From assembly GCA_021521415.1 (NCBI GenBank), contig JAIQDT010007360.1:62001-126000 (forward strand): a DNA stretch of 64,000 bases, written 5' to 3'. This document shows positions 9,548 to 20,559 of the stretch, in pieces; position 1 is the first letter of the stretch, and each line of letters starts with the position of its first letter. The DNA comes from Bidens hawaiensis (Eukaryota; Streptophyta; Magnoliopsida; Asterales; Asteraceae). A model generated the notes under the pieces. It was not told where the DNA came from, made no database searches, and saw nothing but the letters and a program-made list of their open reading frames with translations. The translations under genes and the position numbers were made by a program.

Positions 9548-12290
9548 ATGAAGAGAAAGCGTGGAAAGAAATTAAAAACCTCAAAGGCGGTGGGACTAAC
9601 AGAAACCGACAATCCAAATCTTGATAACTTAAGCACGGAAGACACATCGGGTCCCAGTGATAATGAAAAAGACGAAAAAAATTCAAAACCCGATATTGCA
9701 ACCCCGTCAACCGGAACCGATCAGCCCGAAAAACCTCCATCTCTCAGTGTAGCTGCAGTAACCGATAAACCAGTAGGAAGATTGGTGTATAATCGAGTCA
9801 AAGTCAGAATCAAACAGTCTAAAGCGTTAGAACCTCAGCTGACTTCTTCAGATGCACATACACATAGTGATACGGATAAAAGTAGCCAACAAATTGGTGT
9901 TGAGAAAAAGGTGGTTAGTGAGAAAGTAGAAGATAGTGCAAACTCGGTTCTGGAAACCAATGTAGTCGATCCCACCACTCAACCGAAGAAACCTGGGACC
10001 ATAAAGATAAAAACTTCAAAGAGTTTTACTTCAAGTTTGAGTCCTTGTAGTAATACTGTAGCGCCTCAGGTGGAGAAAACACATCAGAAAGAACCCGAGT
10101 CGGTTTCTCGGGATTCTGTTTCTGTTTATAATAAGCAAGAACTTAATGCTTCCCTAGAGGTACCTTAAAAATCACATCTTTTTTATCTACGATTTATTTG
10201 ATTTTCAAGATTCATCATTGTGTTATTATTATTATTATTATCTGTTGTAGGTTATCAAGAAGGTTATGAAAATGGACGCATCAGAGCCTTTTAATGTTCC
10301 AGTGAACCCTGTTGCTCTTGGAATACTTGTAAGTTTGACATCTTTTTATATAGAATTTGAACTGTATAATTATATTTATGGATTTATATTTATCTTTATT
10401 TTTTACGGGACAGGATTATTTTGATGTGATCAAAACACCCATGGATTTTGGGACCATTTGTAGCAATCTTGAAAGCAGTATCAAGTATATGAACTCAGAG
10501 GATGTGTACAAGGATGTACAGTTTATATGGGAGAATTGCTACAAGTATAATAATAAAGGCGATTACATTCTTGAACTCATGAAACGAGTTAAAAAGAATT
10601 TTTCAAAGTTTTGGTCTGCTGCAGGGCTGTATAATGAACCACAGCAAGGTAACAGTCTGAGTATCCATTTCTATGAAAACGGGCCAGTCAAAAAGGGTTG
10701 GGTTGACCCGCAAACATTTTTTTTAACTAGTTTGAAGCATATACTTGTTGTAGGAGACGTGAAGGATGGAAATGTATCTAGTCAAGGAAAGTCAACTAGC
10801 AAGGGTGGGCATTTAAAAAACAAGTCACGGAAACGTCAAGGGTATTCATTTTTGTTTTATTAAAGTTGTTAAATATATTTGTTAATATTGTATTTTCTGT
10901 ATTTTTGGTAGAGTGAAGCGCCACAAGGATGATTGTTTATGTGCGATATGCATCATGATGAGGCGAAGGCAAGAGCGCGAGCAAACTATGAATCCTGGTG
11001 ATGATCAAGAAATGAGTGACTGGTTGGGCAAACAGGTCATACATGAGGTAACTTCAACGGTTGGAAGTCCTACTGGTGATGACACGTCATCAAGTACTGA
11101 CAATTCACAGAATCAAGATGCGGATGTTGAAATGGAAGATAAAGAAGAGAAATTGAAGGCGGAAAAGGAGACACAAAGCACTTTGGAAAGTAAACAGCAA
11201 GAAGAAAACGAGAACGAGAAGACAACGTTGGATGGAAATAAAGAAAACGAGCAAGATGCAATATCGGAGAAACACGAAGATGTACAGATGGCGGAAGCTG
11301 GTGATGCCAAGGATGATTCAAATAATGAAGAGAAAATCAAACAGCAGGAGGTTGAAAGTGCACCTGTTGTACATCAGAAACATAAGGTAGTTATCTTGTT
11401 TTTGTTTAATTTTTTTTTAAAGTATATTTCACTTTTTCTTCAACTTCAATAGTTGCTAAAGGGTCTTTATTTGAAAGCTGTATTACACTACGTTCTTTCA
11501 CTAACAGAAGTTAGATTTTCTGTTATCTTTTATTAAAATGGCAATTTTACTCCTAACTAAAGGACAGTTTTTGTAATTTTCAGAAAAGAAAAAGAAAGGT
11601 TTCTGAAAATTACAAAACTTGTTTAGTTGTAGGGTTAAAATTTTCATTAAAACAAGTTAATAGAAATTTTAAATTCTTTATTTGAAAAGTTGTAACACAT
11701 CACATTCTTTCAACTAACTGAAGCTAGATTTTCTAATAACTTTTTTTAATGACATTTTGCCCTTACTACTAAAGGACAAGAATTTATAATTTTTAGAAAA
11801 AGAAAATAATTCTGAAAACTACAAGTTATGTCCTTCAATTGTAGGGGTAAAACTGTCACTTTTAAAAAGGTTAACAGAAAATCTAACTTCTGTTAGTGGA
11901 AAGACGTAATATGTTACAACTTTTCAATCAAGGATGTTTTTTTTTGTAATTATTGAAGTTAAAGGACACAACCTGCAAATTGAGTTAAGGTTAAAAGACG
12001 AAGTGTAATTTACTCTATTTTTTTCTCCTTAACAAGTCGGTCTATGGATAACACGATTATTATTATTATGAACGCAGGAGGTACTAGACGTCTGTGAGAA
12101 AGCCAAATTGTATGAGAAGTTGCACAAACGTTATGATAACGGGATAGTTTTGGAATTATATGCGTCTTTGTTTCCTGAGAATAATAAGTCTGTGTGGAGC
12201 AGAGCGCATTCATTGGTTCACCATGCTCGTGGTTCTTCTCGCAGTAGCTCCATTGGTGCTGCAATTGCATCATTCATGAAGAAGAAATAA
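9548..12290 (+). CDS. Plant DNA-binding-type bromodomain protein, six coding exons, 566 aa
   Basis: Coding exons are 9548-10159, 10251-10328, 10414-10648, 10754-10841, 10912-11386 and 12078-12290. All have GT-AG sites and phases that join without a stop, giving 567 codons with the stop. Residues 1-204 are charged and disordered with a basic start (MKRKRGKKLK). The bromodomain spans about 205-305: MDASEPFNVPV is the ZA-loop shelf, and DYFDVIKTPMDFGTI and CYKYNNKGDYI follow, with Asn276 as the likely acetyl-lysine contact. The usual shelf Trp is Glu (EPF). After a basic stretch (LKNKSRKRQG) comes HKDDCLCAICIMMRRRQER, a plant-specific CxC-xx-C segment, then an acidic region and a C-terminal 70-residue exon (NGIVLELYASLFPENN). 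It is a probable nuclear reader of acetylated histones. It resembles the Arabidopsis AT5G46550-type group; that link is from memory. Confidence 0.85.
11458..11936. mobile_element. Two tandem MITE copies in intron 5 of the bromodomain gene
   Basis: The left part (CACTAACAGAAGTTAGATTT near 11501) is found inverted at the right part (about 11865-11910), with about 100 bp of imperfect inverted repeat. A second direct copy of the left end begins near 11676 (TTCTTTATTTGAAAAGTTG). The middle of each unit has a palindromic GAAAATTACAAAACTTG-type segment. So two related units lie head to tail and explain the 691-bp length of this intron. Boundaries are approximate, and no clear target duplication was seen. 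Confidence 0.6.
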
Positions 12291-13519
12291 GACTTTGTTA
12301 ACAGACAGCAACTAACTGTGGGTTCATGGGATTATTGATCTTTCATGTTTGATATGAAAGTTAAGAATCTTGTTTGCTTTTTAAGATGTTAAAACTCAAT
12401 CAATGTGTTTTGTAATAGGGTGTAGTTTTTTTTGTAATTTGTAGTAAAAGGGGGATTATTATTTTAGGGGTGTGATAAATTTAAACTTGGATTAAATCAT
12501 CCATTTCTCCATGAGCTAGAAGCGTAGGGGATTGACATAAAAAGTCAGCTCTTGATCCCTCATTAGTGTTTCAGTTAAAGCATTATCATCTTAACTCTAT
12601 CCTCTTATTTTGTTATGTTGGAGCCAAAAATGACTGCTATTTTAATATATTTTTGTTTATTTAATTTATGTAACTTTCATTAACATCTGTTATGGGCATT
12701 ATGATAATTCATACAAAATTAACAGAATAAATAAATGGATGGAATTCTTAGATGGCACTACTTTAATTTAAGTGATGATGAAAGATCATTAACCAATAAA
12801 AAATAAATTGATATATTATTTCAATTAAAATTTTTAAGTAAAGCAAAATGCAAATAAATCCATATATGGTTGTAAACGAGTCTCACGCGAGTATTCATGT
12901 TGTCTTAAAAATCTTACATTCTACTGTGCATACAATGACATTTTAGTTCAAAGTTATTTGAAAAATATATCATCTCCAGCTATCTTACGCTAATGATGGA
13001 TCAACAGCATCCGGAAGTCACATAAAGTTGCGCTTTGTTACAGGGTAGAGCGAGCAAAAAACTTTTTTCAGCGGTAGCTGATATATAAAACGAAGAAAAA
13101 GAAAATTGCACTAAAAATATCCCTACTCGAATCTCATCTTACTAGATGAGATGAAAACTACAATTTTATTTATCATAAGCCATAGTCAGAAAGACAAATC
13201 AAATAACAATTTTTGTGGAGAAGATAGCATCTTGATTTGAATCTCTTATAACCTTGTTTAGTTGTCCTTGGGAGATTATTAGAGATCATAACTAGAATTA
13301 ACAATAAGACCGATTTCACTTTCGCAATTCATCAAGTGAGAATGAAAACCAAATGAAAAATAAACATAATCAAAGACAGGAGTAAAGTAACCAATAGCAA
13401 AATAAACCAAGTTTTCCTACTGTCACATCAACCGTTTCACCAAAACCAAAACAACCTTTTTTTTTCAACCATCACATCAACAATGGCAACAAACAACCCT
13501 AGGGTGGCAGTTCTTGCCG
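12291..13519. other. Intergenic region between two convergent genes
   Basis: 12291-12480 is the probable 3' UTR of the bromodomain gene (T-rich, ending near a run of GGGG). The rest is AT-rich, with no ORF, RNA or clear repeat. The last 80 bp before 13520 would be the 3' UTR of the minus-strand CCCH-RRM gene. Confidence 0.5.
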
Positions 13520-13523
13520 TTAA

Positions 13524-13577
13524 GCTTGCTCATTGGTGGGCCCAGTTGGTGCTTGCTCATTGGTGGGTCCAGTTGGA
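13524..13577 (-). repeat. 27-bp tandem duplication at the C-terminus of the CCCH-RRM gene
   Basis: Two adjacent 27-bp units differ at two positions and duplicate the nine residues PTGPTNEQA at the very end of the protein. Confidence 0.85.
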
Positions 13578-14355
13578 GCCACTGTGGAGGGGTATTGTTC
13601 ATATGATTGTGCGGAAGACGGTGGCATGTACCCATAAGGCGGTGGTGGGTAATAATACTGTTGGTAATATTGATCACCACCTTGGGGCGGCGGCGGGGGG
13701 TAAGCAGCATACGGCACAGCCGAACCACCACCTTCCTGGTTCGTGGCTGCCGCTCCCATTCTCTGAGGATCCATAGACGGGTAATACATCCTCTCATGCT
13801 GAGGTGGCGGTGGTGGAATGTTAAAATACTGCATGTGTGGTGGCGGTTGCTGATCCTGATTACTCGAGGTACCCGGTGGCGGTGGAGCCACCATCTGATA
13901 CTGCTGGTGCGATATAACCACCCGAGGTAACAAACCACCATGTGCAACCAACGAACCTGTGTCACCCTCAGGTTTAGCCGCTTGTGGTCGGCCCCACATC
14001 AGTTTCAACCTAAGACCTTTAACCACAAGCTTGTTTGATAATTCTGCAGCCGCCTTCTCAGCCCCTTCTCGGGTCGTGTAAGTGACAAATGCACACGCCT
14101 TTTGAGCCACCATCTTAATCGACTCAATCTCACCATGCGAGTAAAACTCGTCTCTAAGATCCTGCTCTGAAATTCAGGCATCGAGCCCGCCAACATACAA
14201 TGTTCTGATACTTTCATCATCGGGTGGTTCTAAAGCAGGCATATCACCAGCTTTGTTTAAGAGTTTCAATGCAACCGGATCATTAATTCTGCAATCACAA
14301 TAATAATACTCGATTATTGTCATACGAATGTAACATATATAAATGTGGTTAAAAG

Positions 14356-14806
14356 TAGGGGGTGCAAAAGAGCTGGGCCGAAGCCTCAAATAAATCTCTT
14401 GTACTTACCGAAGCCGAGCTTGAGCCTTGCATGGAAAGATCGTTTAGGCTCATCAAGCCTTAACAAGCCTAGCGTAATTTTAGATATCGACTCTTTTAAA
14501 CTTCTATGTTTTAGATTCCCACTGCACAGCTGAGCTCGAGCAAAGAATTGGCTTATTTACGGTACTGCACACGAGCTCGAGCCGAGCTTAGGCTCGCCTA
14601 AGGTTTTTCTCAACATATAAAAATAATTAAAAAATGTGTATTAAAAATAACTCATAAACGAGCCTTCAAGCTTGAAAAAATGACTCACGATCCGAATTCG
14701 AGTTTTGAAAAAGGAGCTCATAACGTGCGGAGCTCAAGCTCTCATAAGTCAAAACGAACCGAGCATGAGCTTAATCAAGCTCGAGCTTGGCTCGTTTACC
14801 CTCCTA
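14356..14806. mobile_element. hAT-type MITE in intron 3 of the CCCH-RRM gene
   Basis: Ends TAGGGGGTGCAAA and TTTACCCTCCTA are imperfect inverted repeats. The interior is rich in GAGCTCGAGC and GGCTCG words in both orientations, typical of a common plant hAT MITE group. Flanks gttaaaag (14348-14355) and atcaaaag (14807-14814) match at 6 of 8 bases, an eroded 8-bp target duplication. Confidence 0.7.
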
Positions 14807-15046
14807 ATCAAAAGTTACATACCCGTAGTAACGATCTTTGATATTCTGCTGAGACAGCTCTCCAGTGACAGGCATTTCGTGGCGGTATGGGCATTCAGCA
14901 CCGCGAGTACATTCACCTCTTATGTAAAAACTGCAAATATGTGCCCGATTTCTTTGATAATATGGTGTTGTTCTTTGAAGCTTCAAAAGTGTATCATTCG
15001 GGCGGACCTTACCGTACGAAGACTCGTAATCTAGACCAGCCCTTGC

Positions 15047-16317
15047 CTGTGGGAATAAACAAATTAATTATGATTACATGATACTTTGAAAAACATTAAC
15101 CTCACAGATCTTGTAAAGTTACAATTTATAATAAGTAATATTAAAACTTATGGGTGGTAAGAAACAGGTTTAGGTTGAAACAGTCACTAAATAAAAATGA
15201 GCTTTATTAGGTTGACCTGCAAACACTATCTTTTCTTTTTCAAAATATAATAAGCATGCTTATTATGTTTAGTTAAACAATATTATTACACTCACAGTTA
15301 AAATCTTTGAACAAATTGACATAAGTAGATTTTGGGTGACTGTCAAATCCATTCAACCCATTCCACTTTTAGCTTAAAAAAGTTTTTGAATGTACTCTAA
15401 ATAAAACAAAATCCATCTTAACTCCATTCTGGATTCTGGTGACTGGTATATGATAATCCTAAGTCCTAACTCAGTAACTCCTTAAGTTCATTTCCCAAAC
15501 TTTAGATCTACCTCATTTGAAAATAACTTGTTCTGAATTCTGTTATGTATATGTAAGTTTGTCTAAGTTTACCTGCTAAATGTTTTTCAACTCTTGACTT
15601 TTCATTCTAAATTACACGATTAAGAAGCTAAATGCTACTAGCTCCTCTTACAAAAGTGGTGTTTTGACACTTATTTTTTTGTATCTTAGTAGCAAACTTC
15701 TTAAATTGCACTTGATATAATCTTAATACTAAAAGTTCGAATCACCAGTAGATTTTGGTTTGCTCCAAAATTATTTAAAATGCTTAATTGTTTCTCTGCC
15801 ACAAGCTTCTTTAAGATTAAAAGTAACTGACTAATCGGTATTCACTCTTCAGCTAATGCATATTGTTTATAACTTACAGCTTTGCTAGAAAATAATTTTT
15901 GCATGAGTGTCCCCTATTTCTCTACCTTTCGTCTTTGGAGTGAATTAGTTAATGTGTGTTTTATATTTTTATTCAATTGAAATCGGTTAAATTAGTTTTT
16001 AACCGAAACCGAATTGAATTCTTATCCGGTTTAGTTAAAGAGTTATCATACTCGATTCAGTTTGGTTTTTGGTAATGACCGAATCAAATTTAAAACCAAA
16101 AAAACCGGACCGATGAACCATAATAACCATACCTGAAACCTGTGCTAGAAGTAACTAGTCGCATACGTGTGCCAACCCCTTCAAGGTTTAGTATACTTAA
16201 ACTAGACATAAACAAAAAGATTTTCTAGTCTAAATTCGACTATATCCTAAATCACACAGCATACATAGAACAAATAAAACGTAGGAAGCATGTTTGAAAA
16301 ACTGGAAATTGACATAC
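15047..16317 (-). other. Long intron 2 of the CCCH-RRM gene
   Basis: 1.27 kb between the splice sites at 16317 and 15047. No ORF or RNA gene is seen. About 15960-16130 holds repeated AACCGA/CGGTTT words in both orientations, probably another small transposon remnant of the CGGTTCGG-rich kind. Confidence 0.5.
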
Positions 16318-16859
16318 CCTGCGATCATGTTCCTCTGCAAAGTACTCCCGGTTGACATCACTCTTGGGAATGGAATCATTGGAGTTGATACTGAGTGCAG
16401 TGTCACGAACCTGGACCGGTAAGCCGTATTCAAGATCCAGAACACACACTTGACAGACATTTTTCAGCTTGCTGCATGTTTGACAAATCTCAGTTTTCTT
16501 GTATCGTGCATCACGACCGGGCCTCCACATGAAGACTGTAAAGGGTCTGGTGCAGATCTTGCACTCTGCTCCATAGTTCTCTTTTGTCTGCAGAAGGTTA
16601 GTTAGGGTTTTAATAAAGAGGCAAAGATAATAATAATAATAATAATCATACATACATACATACCATTCGTATGTAAGGATTGTCGCCTAGGCAAGATTCA
16701 CACATAGATCTGTTGCGGAAGAAAGATGTATATATTCATTACCTGCTTCTCAATAATAAACCAAGGCAAACTTGTGTTAGGGCTTGTGGACGAAGGACTT
16801 CTAGTACCTTCTCGATTTCAAGAGGAAACTCCCAGATTGTAGCTTCAGGGCATATAAAT

Positions 16860-17505
16860 ATATGACTTCGCTACTTTTGCACTCTAGTTTAAAGTTTGTA
16901 ATTTTGTCAATTTAGTTCTCAGAGTTTTAAACATTAGCCAATTACGTCCTTCCGTATAACGATATCCAACTATGTCGTTAAGTTAAGGGTATTTTTGTCT
17001 TTCTCCCGTTTATTATAGATACTATTTAATTTAGTTCAATTTTATTTGTCTATAATCCCTAAGAGTAGAATCCAAGCCCTAAACCATCGAGTGTCGACCA
17101 AATTCTTCGAAACCCTAGATCTTCGAAACCAAATTCTCCGAGATGTCAAACATGTGCTAAAATGGAATTAAAGACCAAAAGAATTAAGTTTGCATTAGCT
17201 TTTGTTTTGGTTGTTTTTTTTCCTTTATATATGTTTCTACTAAATATTGAAGTTGTCTAGCTAAGATCTCTTTGTTGTATGGTCATGGTACCATTTTATT
17301 GTCTTTTGTAGTAATGATTCTATGAAATGAAAATGGTCTTTGTTTGAAGTTATGACATGATTAAATAGAGTTGATTAAAAGATCAGTGTTTGGTTAAGTG
17401 TTTGACAAGGTTAAGTATTTGGTTAAGTAAAAATAGCCAAAATACAAAACTAGCAACTGCAGTTGACTTTTGTAAAGTCAAAATACAAAAAAAAGACAGA
17501 TCAAA
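16860..17505. other. Region upstream of the CCCH-RRM gene; no gene seen
   Basis: AT-rich. 16880-17040 resembles the edge of a short repeat (AATTTAGTTCTCAGAGTTTT). 17390-17500 includes TTTGGTTAAGT and CAGTTGACTTTTGTAAAG words that reappear at 19850-19900 on the other side of the solo LTR, so a local duplication flanks that LTR. The expected first exon of the CCCH-RRM gene was not found here. Confidence 0.45.
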
Positions 17506-17663
17506 TGTAACATCCTAAATATTCTAATATTAAATAAAGACAGCCGCGTTTAGTTATCGTGTGTTGATAGTTAAAAAAATATTAAATGAAGTAAGATCAT
17601 GGACTTGGAATAATTAAGATGGATTAAAGGGTAATGGGCCTTAGGTCTATGGGCTTTAAGGGA

Positions 17664-17671
17664 TATAAATA
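17664..17671 (+). promoter_or_regulatory. TATA box of solo LTR 1
   Basis: TATAAATA followed by ACCCC and a C/A-rich stretch with CTCTACACACTC about 50-60 bp on, like a pol II start region. The same TATAAATACCCC is present in solo LTR 2. Confidence 0.65.
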
Positions 17672-18204
17672 CCCCCTTAAACCATCCTTAAACCCTAAAC
17701 CCTCATTTCCTTCCATCTTATTCTCTACACACTCAAAAACACACACATACACCTACACATATACAAGGCCGAGAGAGAGAGTGAGATCCAAGGCCAAGCA
17801 AACGTGATTCTTGATAGATCCTTCAATACACAAGATAAATACAAGATCTAAAGTCCATAACTAAGCCAAACAAACGCAAAAAGGTATGTTTTGATCTTAA
17901 AGTTTACGTTTTTATAACGTTTAGCCTTGGAACTTAGAACGAGAATAGATCGGGTATTAACGAAATGTAAAGTAGCAAACTTGACGTTAAAACGAACTTA
18001 ACAAACCCGCGGCTAGGCACGGTTCGTTTAAAATAAACCGTAGATCTAGTATTGAACGTTTTTGAGCTTAAAGGTCCAAACTTTATGCGTTTTCGGGCCA
18101 AACCTAATCCAAAAACGACCATAAGAATGATCGCGGGCTGGTTAAATACCATATTCAAGAATTCCACGTTGAAACGAAGATGATTATGGGGAGTTAAGAT
18201 TGAA

Positions 18205-18430
18205 CAGTGGCTGCGGCTGGGCAACTTCGCCTGCAGCAAAGTTCACCAAGCCAACTTCGCCTGCAGCCAAGTTCGCCTGGCATATGTTCGCTTAATATAT
18301 AACATCGCCACTAATAACTTCGCTTGTTATTAAGTTCGCCCATAGACAACTTCGCTGCAAGCAAGTTCTCCAGTCAAGTTCGCCCACTAATAAGTTCGCC
18401 AAGTTAAGTTCGCGGAACATTAAGTTCGCT
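18205..18430 (+). repeat. AAGTTCGCC-word cluster in solo LTR 1
   Basis: About a dozen copies of (A)AGTTCGCC, AACTTCGCC or close variants with irregular spacing. The equivalent stretch in solo LTR 2 has quite different repeats. Confidence 0.7.
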
Positions 18431-18561
18431 TAAAATGCTAAGTAAAAGTAATTCAGTACTAGACCACGAATCGGGGTAACGAATGAGTAGGTGAATAAAT
18501 AATAACTTAAAATCCTAATGGAAAATGTGTTAAAATAGTTAATGAAAATAAAATTTTTCCA

Positions 18562-18654
18562 GCTTAACCCCAGCCAGGGGCTCTGCCCCTTGGACCCCGC
18601 TAGGGGCTGCCGCCCCTAGAACCCCGCTGCCAGGGGCGCTGCCCCGGACCCTCG
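18562..18654 (+). repeat. GC-rich hairpin-forming block in solo LTR 1
   Basis: It contains CAGGGGCTCTGCCCCTTGG, AGGGGCTGCCGCCCCT and CAGGGGCGCTGCCCC, each a short self-complementary GGGGC-GCCCC hairpin, set in AT-rich DNA. The same block occurs in solo LTR 2 at 21671. Confidence 0.8.
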
Positions 18655-19138
18655 TTAGTTGCGAGTAATGATTGAACTAGAAAGATGATATGGGTAGTGA
18701 TAGTTAATTGATACGTGTAATTGTTATTCAGTTAGTCGTGCACAATTGCAAGAAAGGGATTACCATAAACGGAGAACGTAACCGCATTCAGGTGAGTTTC
18801 TAGCCCCACTTCCTTGTTATGTTTTCGGGGCTGTGTGCATACTCGATGTGATAGTTAATACACTTACCTTGAGTGGTAAGTGTATGCCTTGTATGATTTA
18901 TATATGATGATTGCTTGACGGTGCGTGAACGATCTTCGGATATTGCATATACTGTCAGGTGGTAGCTAAAGATGTTATTGATATGTATGAGGTAAGATAA
19001 GATGTATGTATGAATATATATGATGTATGCATAATGTATGTATGATATGTTGATGGTACGTGAACGCTCTTCGGAGATTGCACGTATTATCAAGGAAAGT
19101 ATGTAAGAACATGTATGGTACAGTTGCATGAAACAAAG

Positions 19139-19300
19139 GGACCAGACCCTAATAATATCTGTGATGGTAGGGACCAGACCCTAATAATATCTGTGATGGT
19201 AGGGACCAGACCCTAATAGTATCTGTGATGGTAAGGACTAGACCCTAATAATATCTGTGATGTTAGGGACCAGACCCTTATAATATCTGTGAGGTTATAG
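19139..19300 (+). repeat. 32-bp minisatellite in solo LTR 1, five units
   Basis: Units read GGGACCAGACCCTAATAATA followed by TCTGTGATGGTA, with few differences between copies. The related array in solo LTR 2 has the same GGGACC...CCTAATAATA frame but CGAGGCAGAA instead of CTGTGATGG. Confidence 0.85.
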
Positions 19301-19721
19301 GGCGGAAGGCTCTTTAAATAGGATGGATAGTTATGTACGTAGAATGAGTATGATTAATGTACACCCCTTCGGGCACGTGTGCAAGTATGTGACAGATTAT
19401 GTAATGTATGATTAACTAGAACTCACTCAGTGTAGCTGACTTTTAGTATGCACGCAGGTGAGTAAATTGAGGCAGCTGGCTTGAGTGGGGCACATGGCAG
19501 AAGAATAAAAGTCTGGTATCTGAAGACTCTTGAAGTTTTATGTTTATTTATGTTTAATTTGAAAGACAAGAATGTTTGTTAAGACATGTTTTTGAAGTTA
19601 TATGTAATGTTTAATGAAAGACTTATATTTCGCGAAATTTTTTAATTAACTCTGATATTTAGAACTGTGTTTATGAGTAAATCCAACGTCCAATGTGAGG
19701 CACCGGTAACGGGGCCTTACA

Positions 19722-20059
19722 TCAAAATACTCTATTTGGCCGTTTTATATAGACCAAAAGCCCTTTTCGTATAGACCAAAATGCCATTTTCATATAAACC
19801 AAAATAGACCAACACATATCAAAACCCTATTTGGCCCGTTTACTAATCCATTGTTTGGTTAAGTATGTAGATTACCTGTACAAACTACAGTTGACTTTTG
19901 TAAAGCCAAAATAGCCAAAATACAAAAACAAGGTGTACAACAGATCTGTTTAATGTCTGCAACAGTTTGCAAACCAAATCTGATCAACCCTTTTGCAAAT
20001 TACCTGACTCGGGTCAAATACCCTCTAAACTCCTGAACCTCTTGTTGCCTCTGGTTGTT
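19722..20059. other. Short region between solo LTR 1 and the MULE pseudogene
   Basis: It opens with the target duplication tcaaa of solo LTR 1. No gene is seen. 19850-19930 repeats words found at 17390-17500 (CAGTTGACTTTTGTAAAG). 19770-19830 has two copies of a TATAGACCAAAA word. Confidence 0.45.
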
Positions 20060-20559
20060 TTCCCGAACCTCCTGCTGCATTAGCTTGTGTTAGCGAGCTT
20101 CCTGCTTATCCTGTTTTCCTCTTTTTACAAGATCTCTTATTGTGTCATGGTTTCTTGAAAATATCACATGTAACTGTGCCACCTTCCTTGGCAATTTCAT
20201 AGCTTTACCTCTAACTCAGTTCCTCAATTTCCATAGCAGATTTCTTTTATTCTCTTTTGTCCACCAATCTTCACATGATGCTTAGGAGCAGTCAATGTAG
20301 TGGGCCACTAGGATGGTCCTGGACATTGATTGGATCTATGGTGCGTGCATAAAAATTCGTCCATGTCTCTAACCAGTAAAGTTTGTTAACCCATTTCTCT
20401 GGCATACCATCATCCAATCCATGTTCACCCACATCAAAGATACATGCCACTGCATGCTTGCATGGAATCCTAGTCAAGTCCCACATTCTGCATGAGCTAG
20501 AACTTTGGTCAACTTTCACAACACATTGTTCTTGATTTAGACCACTAACTTGATACTTT
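20060..20559 (-). pseudogene. MULE transposase, C-terminal part (SWIM finger), cut by solo LTR 2
   Basis: On the minus strand, 20559-20292 reads YQVSGLNQEQCVVKVDQ, then SCRMWDLTRIPCKHAVACI, the SWIM zinc finger, then the downstream DGMPEKWVNKLYW segment of MuDR-type transposases. Further on (about 20200-20100) a GTVTCDIFKKP segment, a stop, then HNKRSCKK is the remnant of the C-terminal zinc knuckle. The frame enters directly from the part at 22894-23610 once the solo LTR is ignored. It is decayed and cannot make an active transposase. Confidence 0.85.

Larger units (their letters stand above)
13520..16709 (-). pseudogene. MAC5/RBM22-like CCCH zinc finger and RRM splicing factor, nonsense codon and lost N-terminus
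   Basis: Exons on the minus strand are 16709-16664 ([15 protein letters not shown]), 16587-16318 (90 codons with CKIC, CQTC and CQVC pairs), 15046-14823 (CCCH finger [21 protein letters not shown]) and 14288-13520. Splice sites are GT-AG and phases fit. The last exon encodes [10 protein letters not shown], the RRM (RNP2 [12 protein letters not shown]1-type ACAFVTYTTREG) and a Pro/Tyr/Gln-rich tail ending PTGPTNEQA twice. The family acts in the spliceosome-associated MAC/Prp19 complex. An in-frame TGA (14176-14174) follows GLDA inside the RRM, where the family usually has Arg; CGA to TGA is one CpG-type change. The normal first exon with the start Met is not found upstream; only a weak EATIWEFP stretch lies at about 16815-16850. 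It is either a pseudogene or a damaged allele; the rest of the frame is remarkably intact. Confidence 0.8.
17506..19721 (+). mobile_element. Solo LTR 1 (2.2 kb), perfect 5-bp TSD tcaaa
   Basis: It opens TGTAACATCC and ends GGGGCCTTACA. Both flanks are tcaaa (17501-17505 and 19722-19726), and there is no internal retroelement sequence beside it, so it is a solo LTR left by recombination between two LTRs. It has a TATA box at 17664, a repeat-rich middle with AAGTTCGCC words, a GC-rich block and a 32-bp minisatellite. It shares both ends and order of parts with solo LTR 2. The long LTR and GTAAC start suggest a chromovirus-type Ty3/gypsy family. Confidence 0.9.

Noticed and set aside
11070..11340. 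Antisense frames opposite bromodomain exon 5
   Set aside because: They mirror the acidic Glu/Lys-rich coding exon and have no homology.
13477..13965. Open frames overlapping the last exon of the CCCH-RRM gene on both strands
   Set aside because: Shadows of a Pro/Tyr/Gln-rich GC-rich exon; the frame matching the RRM family is the real one.
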